A stretch of DNA of 64,000 nt, taken from Cordia subcordata (Eukaryota > Streptophyta > Magnoliopsida > Boraginales > Cordiaceae). Shown piece after piece: positions 59,448 to 64,000 of this stretch. The notes beneath the pieces are model-generated. The model did not search any database, was not told the DNA's origin, and worked only from the letters and a program-made list of their open reading frames with translations. How positions within the stretch are numbered: the stretch's first letter is position 1; the number at the start of each line of letters is the position of its first letter. A program made the position numbers and the translations under genes. Location of the stretch: positions 6,386,001 to 6,450,000 of the forward strand of contig JAPTOF010000014.1 of the NCBI GenBank assembly GCA_028554755.1. Direction: 5' to 3'.

Positions 59448-59777
59448 ATGGCAGTATCCGAGTCGCCAGAGAGTAAAGCCACGTCTACGGCCGAGGAAGG
59501 CGGCGAGAATAGTTCATCGGCTCGAAGCTACGGCGCCGCGCGGAGGAGAGCAAGTATTACGACTGATGAGACGACGGGGATTATTGATGGCGGCGTAAGT
59601 GATCAAGGAAGAAGTAACGGAAATGGATTGGATTATAAGAAGGAGAAGGTGGAGAAGAACGAGGAGAGGCGAGGAACGGACGATGAGGCTTCGCTGAAAT
59701 TCTCGTACCGGGCGTCGTCGCCGGCGCACCGGAGAATTAGGGAGAGTCCTCTCAGCTCCGACGCCATTTTCAAACAG
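59448..59777 (+). CDS. DGAT1: Diacylglycerol O-acyltransferase 1, exon 1 (gene continues beyond window)
   Basis: 110 codons from ATG 59448 to the donor CAAACAG|GTTTGT (GT at 59778). Residues 84-110 (starting KFSYRASSPAHRR and ending SSDAIFKQ) match the conserved end of exon 1 in plant DGAT1, an ER-membrane MBOAT enzyme that makes triacylglycerol from diacylglycerol and acyl-CoA. Residues 1-80 form the polar, poorly conserved cytosolic N-terminus with a basic cluster RRR (32-34), which in DGAT1 is a regulatory acyl-CoA-binding and self-association region. Transmembrane and catalytic parts lie in later exons. I saw no exon 2 (expected to start SHAGL) before the window end, so intron 1 exceeds 4.2 kb. 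The 5' leader has a (CT)n run. Confidence 0.92.
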
Positions 59778-60380
59778 GTTTGTGTTCTTCGTGTTGCTCA
59801 CATAATATATTTTAAACACGTATTTGCTGATATGCATGACAAATATAATTGATATAAACACAAAACTGTCCTAACAAGACAAATTACATGTGGCGTTACA
59901 TTATGAAAGATTATATTAGTGAAAGTTATTGATATTGTAGTACGTAGAACGGACATTAATGTTGTATAACCATTATGACTCTGATGGCATAAGCTAATTA
60001 TAATATTATGAAATTATGTAATTGTTTTATTAGCTATTGAAGTTATTTGAAAAAAAGTAATAATTGGTTTTGTGGTTCAAGTGGGAACACGTATATGTCT
60101 AAACATGTTTTTTTCATGTTGTGGCCCATGAAATCATCACTCTTATTATGGTCTTAATATTTTAACTTAAAATTTTATTTATAAATTTCATATATTAATA
60201 TATTTTTATCATTAATTTGAATTTCTTATTCTTACCAAAAATAATTTATCATTCCCATCTTCTCACTCCTCTCTGATTAAGTCAATGGTGAAGATTTATT
60301 AACATATAAAATATATAATTGAGATTTTAAGTTAAGTTAGAAGGTTAAGACCACAATAGAGTTAGGAGAGAATTCTGGTC

Positions 60381-60500
60381 CAGTCTTTAGTTGATAATTA
60401 TATTAAACTAATTAATTAAATAATTACCACTAAGAAAATTTAGTCTTTAGTTGATAATTATATTAAACTAATTAATTAAATAATTACCACTAAGAGAAAA
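60381..60500. repeat. 60-bp tandem duplication in DGAT1 intron 1
   Basis: Two adjacent 60-bp units, each with AGTCTTTAGTTGATAATTAT near its start and ACCACTAAGA near its end, differing in only one or two bases at the junction (C/T at the first base and a small change after the second). The near identity marks a recent event. Confidence 0.9.
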
Positions 60501-62316
60501 TTTAGGAATCATGACGAACAATTACTCTTTAGTGATTGGTAATCTTAACCCTGACATCACATATTGAATTACATAAATTTAATGTTTAATAAAATTTATT
60601 TATAAGCCGTAAATTTAGTTATAAATAGGTAAAAAAAATAATATCTTTATTTTTTTCAATTGTTAGTTTAACCAAATAAAAAGACAACTATGTTCTTCAA
60701 GAAATGTGACACCCTACTACTTCAATAAAAGGGATATTTGTCTATATATCAATAATTTATAAGTACATATCTAAACACTTTCTTTTTTATTTGTCATTGG
60801 TTTATAAACAGAAATTGTTTATAAGTCTCAATTGTTTATAAATAGTTTAAAGAAAGCAAGCCTATTTAGGCTTTTTAAATATTTGGATTAATTTTCAATA
60901 AGAACTAAAATTTACTTTCTCCAAGAACTAAAAATTTAAACTTTTCAAAAAGATATATATTTTTCCTAAAAAATTATATAAAAAATATTTTTTTTCAAAA
61001 GCCAAAAACGTACTAAAAGCATCTTCAGTTTAACCAACGCACATTAAAAAAATTTTCTTCAGAAAGGGTTGTGTTTATTCGAGGTCATGAAATGCTACTA
61101 TATGACATATAATTAAGCCCACAATCCTAAGGATAATTTTCCATAAAAATTATACAATAAATGACTCTTAGTGTATGAAAATTCATTATTTATTAAATAT
61201 ATCATTATTTCTTCAACAAATAAAAGCTTTGTGTGTATCATTACTACTATTTTCTACGACTCTTCATATTTTATTTCAAAGCACTAATTTAAGGTGATCT
61301 ATTTCGTATCAACATTATCCATTACATCCATCGCCAAACAATCATTAATTCAATATTTCCACTCACACGATTTTACACGACAATTAGAAAAGAAAATGTG
61401 CCAAATTGAGGTTTTGCTTCTGAAGAAAATACCGTATTTTACTTTGGCCCTCTTTGACAATACTAAAATGGAGCTTTCTAAGTCACTTTTAGTGCTTTGA
61501 CGGGGTAAAAAAAAAAAAATCACTTCTTAAAGTTATTGTTTTTTTTTGCGGGGTTTCTTAAAGTTATTGTTATTTAGTAAAATACTATTTCAAATGGTTT
61601 TGGCATTTTAACTATACTTTTGCAACTGTTAAAGATTTTAAGTTTCATTAAAAGTTTGTAGTGCTTCATCTTTTCTTTTTTTTTTTTTTCCTACCCTTTC
61701 TTTTGTTCTTTTTAAAAATTCTAGTCTCTATTCAACCTTTTCACAACATTTTTACCTTTTGTTCACAAACATAAATAAAAAATCACAAATATTAATTTCA
61801 AATCCTATTCAAATCAAAATATATTAAAAAAAGTAAAAGTTTTATTAGTGCATTTATTATTTATTTTTTAAAAATAAATTCTGAATTTTGTTACTAATTT
61901 TTTTTATAATATTGATACAAATGCTTTATCAAAAAATTAATTTTAGTATTTCTTAATAATAAAATATTATTACAAAATACATATATCAAATTATAAAATA
62001 AATTCATAATAAAACATTATTATAAAAATATATATCAAATTATAAAATAAGTTATCTTATTCAAATAATAGTAAAACTTATTATAAATATTAAAACAATA
62101 ATAACGTGATATCAATGTTATTTTTGATCATTTTAATTTCATTTAATTTTACTGTGCACATTTTGTTCAATTAGTTAGTTAAACAGTTACTTGCTAACAA
62201 TTAAAATGTAACAACTATAAACTACTTAAACAACTATCAACTATCAACGAGTAGCGGCAGGATCATATTATACTTTACAACTAATATGTTAATTTAACAA
62301 TGTCACGGGTCTTTTA

Positions 62317-62392
62317 TATAAATACATATATACATATATATATACATATATACATATACATATATACATATATATATATACATATATATTTT
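62317..62392. repeat. ATACAT/TA microsatellite
   Basis: Compound tract of ATACAT and TA units inside the presumed DGAT1 intron 1. Confidence 0.9.
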
Positions 62393-63646
62393 ACATTTTG
62401 TGTAATATAGATGATTATATAATTAAATGTTAATGAGTTTTATAGACTAAATAATTTAATAATGTGCTGAATTTATATTTTTTCCACCTAATTAGTATTC
62501 ATAAGATTTAAAATAAAAAGGTTAAAAGTCCAAAAATTAATTTATTTTCTAAAATTCTTCTATCAATTGTTAAAAAATTGACGTTAACTACTCAAGAAAT
62601 ACATAAATGAAAAGAATAAAGAAGTAACCACATGGTGCTATATAATATATCACCCAAACATTAAGTTAGAAAAGGAAAAAAGAAACACTCATCTCACATA
62701 TCAAACAAAAAGGAGCATTCATATGGCACCTAACTTCTCATTTATTAAATTTTTAAATTTTTATTAATGTATAAATAGTAAAAAATTGACTAACTATTGC
62801 AAAATAAATAAAATATAAAAAAATAATAAAGCAACGAATAGAAGCCACATGATATCTTACCAAAGCATTAAACAAAAGAATGAACTCTCACTCACTTTAG
62901 CAATAAAAGAAAAGTAAAAGAAGAATGCACACACTAATTTTCTGAAGAAAAAAAGTTAGACTAGTTGAGAAGATGACACATGATACCTATCCAATTATTT
63001 TAATAGGTATTAAAGATTTTAAGATGCCAAATTAGAGAATTCTTACTAGGAAGTCAATATTTAGCTTAAAAATTTATATAGAATGATAATTCTATCATGT
63101 TATCCATTTAAAATCATTAGAATGATCATGTTCAAGACTTGGGGCTTATTCGGTGCAATTAGCAAATTAGGTAACGGATACCTATTTGAGTAGCTGATAG
63201 CGGTTGTGTTTTAGCGATTAGCGGATAGCTATTTCGCTAACAGATTATTTTAGATGTGTTAAATAAACTAGCTATTGGATTAGCTAGTGAATACAAAATG
63301 ACCAAAAAAGACATTAGTATCACATTATTATTGTTATTTTTGTTGTTGTTGTTGTTGTTGTTATTGTTGTTATTATTATTATTATTGAAACAATTAAGAT
63401 AATTTGTTTTATAATTAAATATATATTTTTAAAATAATATTTTGTTATTAGTATAATAAGATTACTTTTTTGATAAATTAATTTTATAAACAAATATTTT
63501 TTATTAAAGAAATATTTAATTGATTGAAACTTTATATTTTCAAAGAAAAATAATAAATGGATGAATAAGACCTTTACTTTTTAATATATTTTGATGTAGA
63601 TAGAATTTGAAATTAATTTTTGTGTTATTTTATATATATGTTTGTT

Positions 63647-63650
<4 letters not shown>

Positions 63651-63682
<32 letters not shown>
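63651..63682. repeat. (TA)16 microsatellite
   Basis: About 32 bp of uninterrupted TA, near the window end. Confidence 0.9.
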
Positions 63683-63686
<4 letters not shown>

Positions 63687-64000
63687 CAAACATGTATAGA
63701 GAGATTAGCTAGAAGGTAGAATTGCCAAAAAGATATTAAAGGATAGGATTGCCAAAAAAAGATGAAACACTAAACTGTACTCTGAAATGCTAATAATATC
63801 AACATCTCATAAACACCACTTGAAACACTATTTGGAAGAAAAACATTACTTAAAACATTGTCTTACCAAACAACCAAAATGGGAGGAAATAGTGTTTTGA
63901 CTTGACACTACTTAAAACACTGTTGTCGAACGGGACTAAATACTGTGGACCCTAAATATTATGCACTCACCTAACACAGTGCACATCACAGTAGCGTGTT

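Larger units (their letters stand above)
59778..64000 (+). other. DGAT1 intron 1 (partial)
   Basis: Non-coding, AT-rich. It contains a perfect-looking 60-bp tandem duplication (60381-60500), an (ATACAT)n/(TA)n microsatellite (62317-62392), a (TTG)n/(TTA)n tract (63333-63387), a (TA)n run (63651-63682), and MITE-like GCTTATTCGGTGCAATTAGC at 63147-63166. No exon of DGAT1 was found. The assignment to intron 1 is inferred from the exon-1 donor and the absence of any other gene. Confidence 0.55.

Noticed and set aside
1..64000. CRISPR arrays, operons, prophage or a bacterial defence system
   Set aside because: No regularly spaced identical repeats with unique spacers and no prokaryotic gene organisation; the sequence is plant nuclear DNA.

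Overview
This is plant nuclear DNA, most likely from a eudicot. The genes have GT-AG introns, the intergenic DNA is very AT-rich, and plant-type Ty1/copia, Ty3/gypsy, TRIM, LINE, PIF/Harbinger and Mutator-like elements are present. The species cannot be told from the sequence. No prokaryotic, organellar, rRNA or CRISPR signal was seen.

Layout. Positions 1-29,000 are repeat-dominated and hold no intact host gene that I can support. In order they contain a complete TRIM element (977-2200), a Ty3/gypsy pol tail followed by a 72-bp tandem array (6607-7160), and a small Mutator-like element built of 22-bp repeats (7356-7923) inserted in an unidentified repeat, X1. Next come a truncated Ty1/copia (about 9750-11110), a second TRIM of the same family (11169-12347), repeat X2 (about 12911-13886), a decayed Ty1/copia (about 13960-18340), a short TRIM (19695-20373), a large LTR-like block (about 21340-23539), and two further Mutator-like elements with 22-bp arrays (23719-25243 and 27127-28621).

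Positions 29,688-64,000 are gene-bearing. There are three complete genes and one partial gene: a telomere-repeat-binding (TRB/single-Myb-histone) factor in six exons (+, 29688-40238); glycylpeptide N-myristoyltransferase with an uninterrupted coding exon (-, 43399-44703); eIF4A in four coding exons behind a 1-kb leader intron (+, 52942-55389); and exon 1 of diacylglycerol acyltransferase DGAT1 (+, 59448-59777), whose first intron runs off the window. A complete, mutated Ty1/copia element (32550-37899) lies antisense in TRB intron 3, and a poly(A)-tailed retroposon with a 17-bp target duplication lies in TRB intron 4. A broken PIF/Harbinger transposon lies between the NMT and eIF4A genes, and a LINE 3' remnant lies downstream of eIF4A.

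The host genes are unrelated housekeeping functions (chromatin/telomere, protein lipidation, translation initiation, oil synthesis) and do not form a cluster. The most unusual feature is the set of three dispersed elements with related ends and internal 22-bp GTTCA-type arrays. Two of them have perfect 9-bp target duplications, and repeat X2 shows the empty site of one. Coordinates of decayed elements are approximate, and all family assignments come from reading the sequence, not from database searches.
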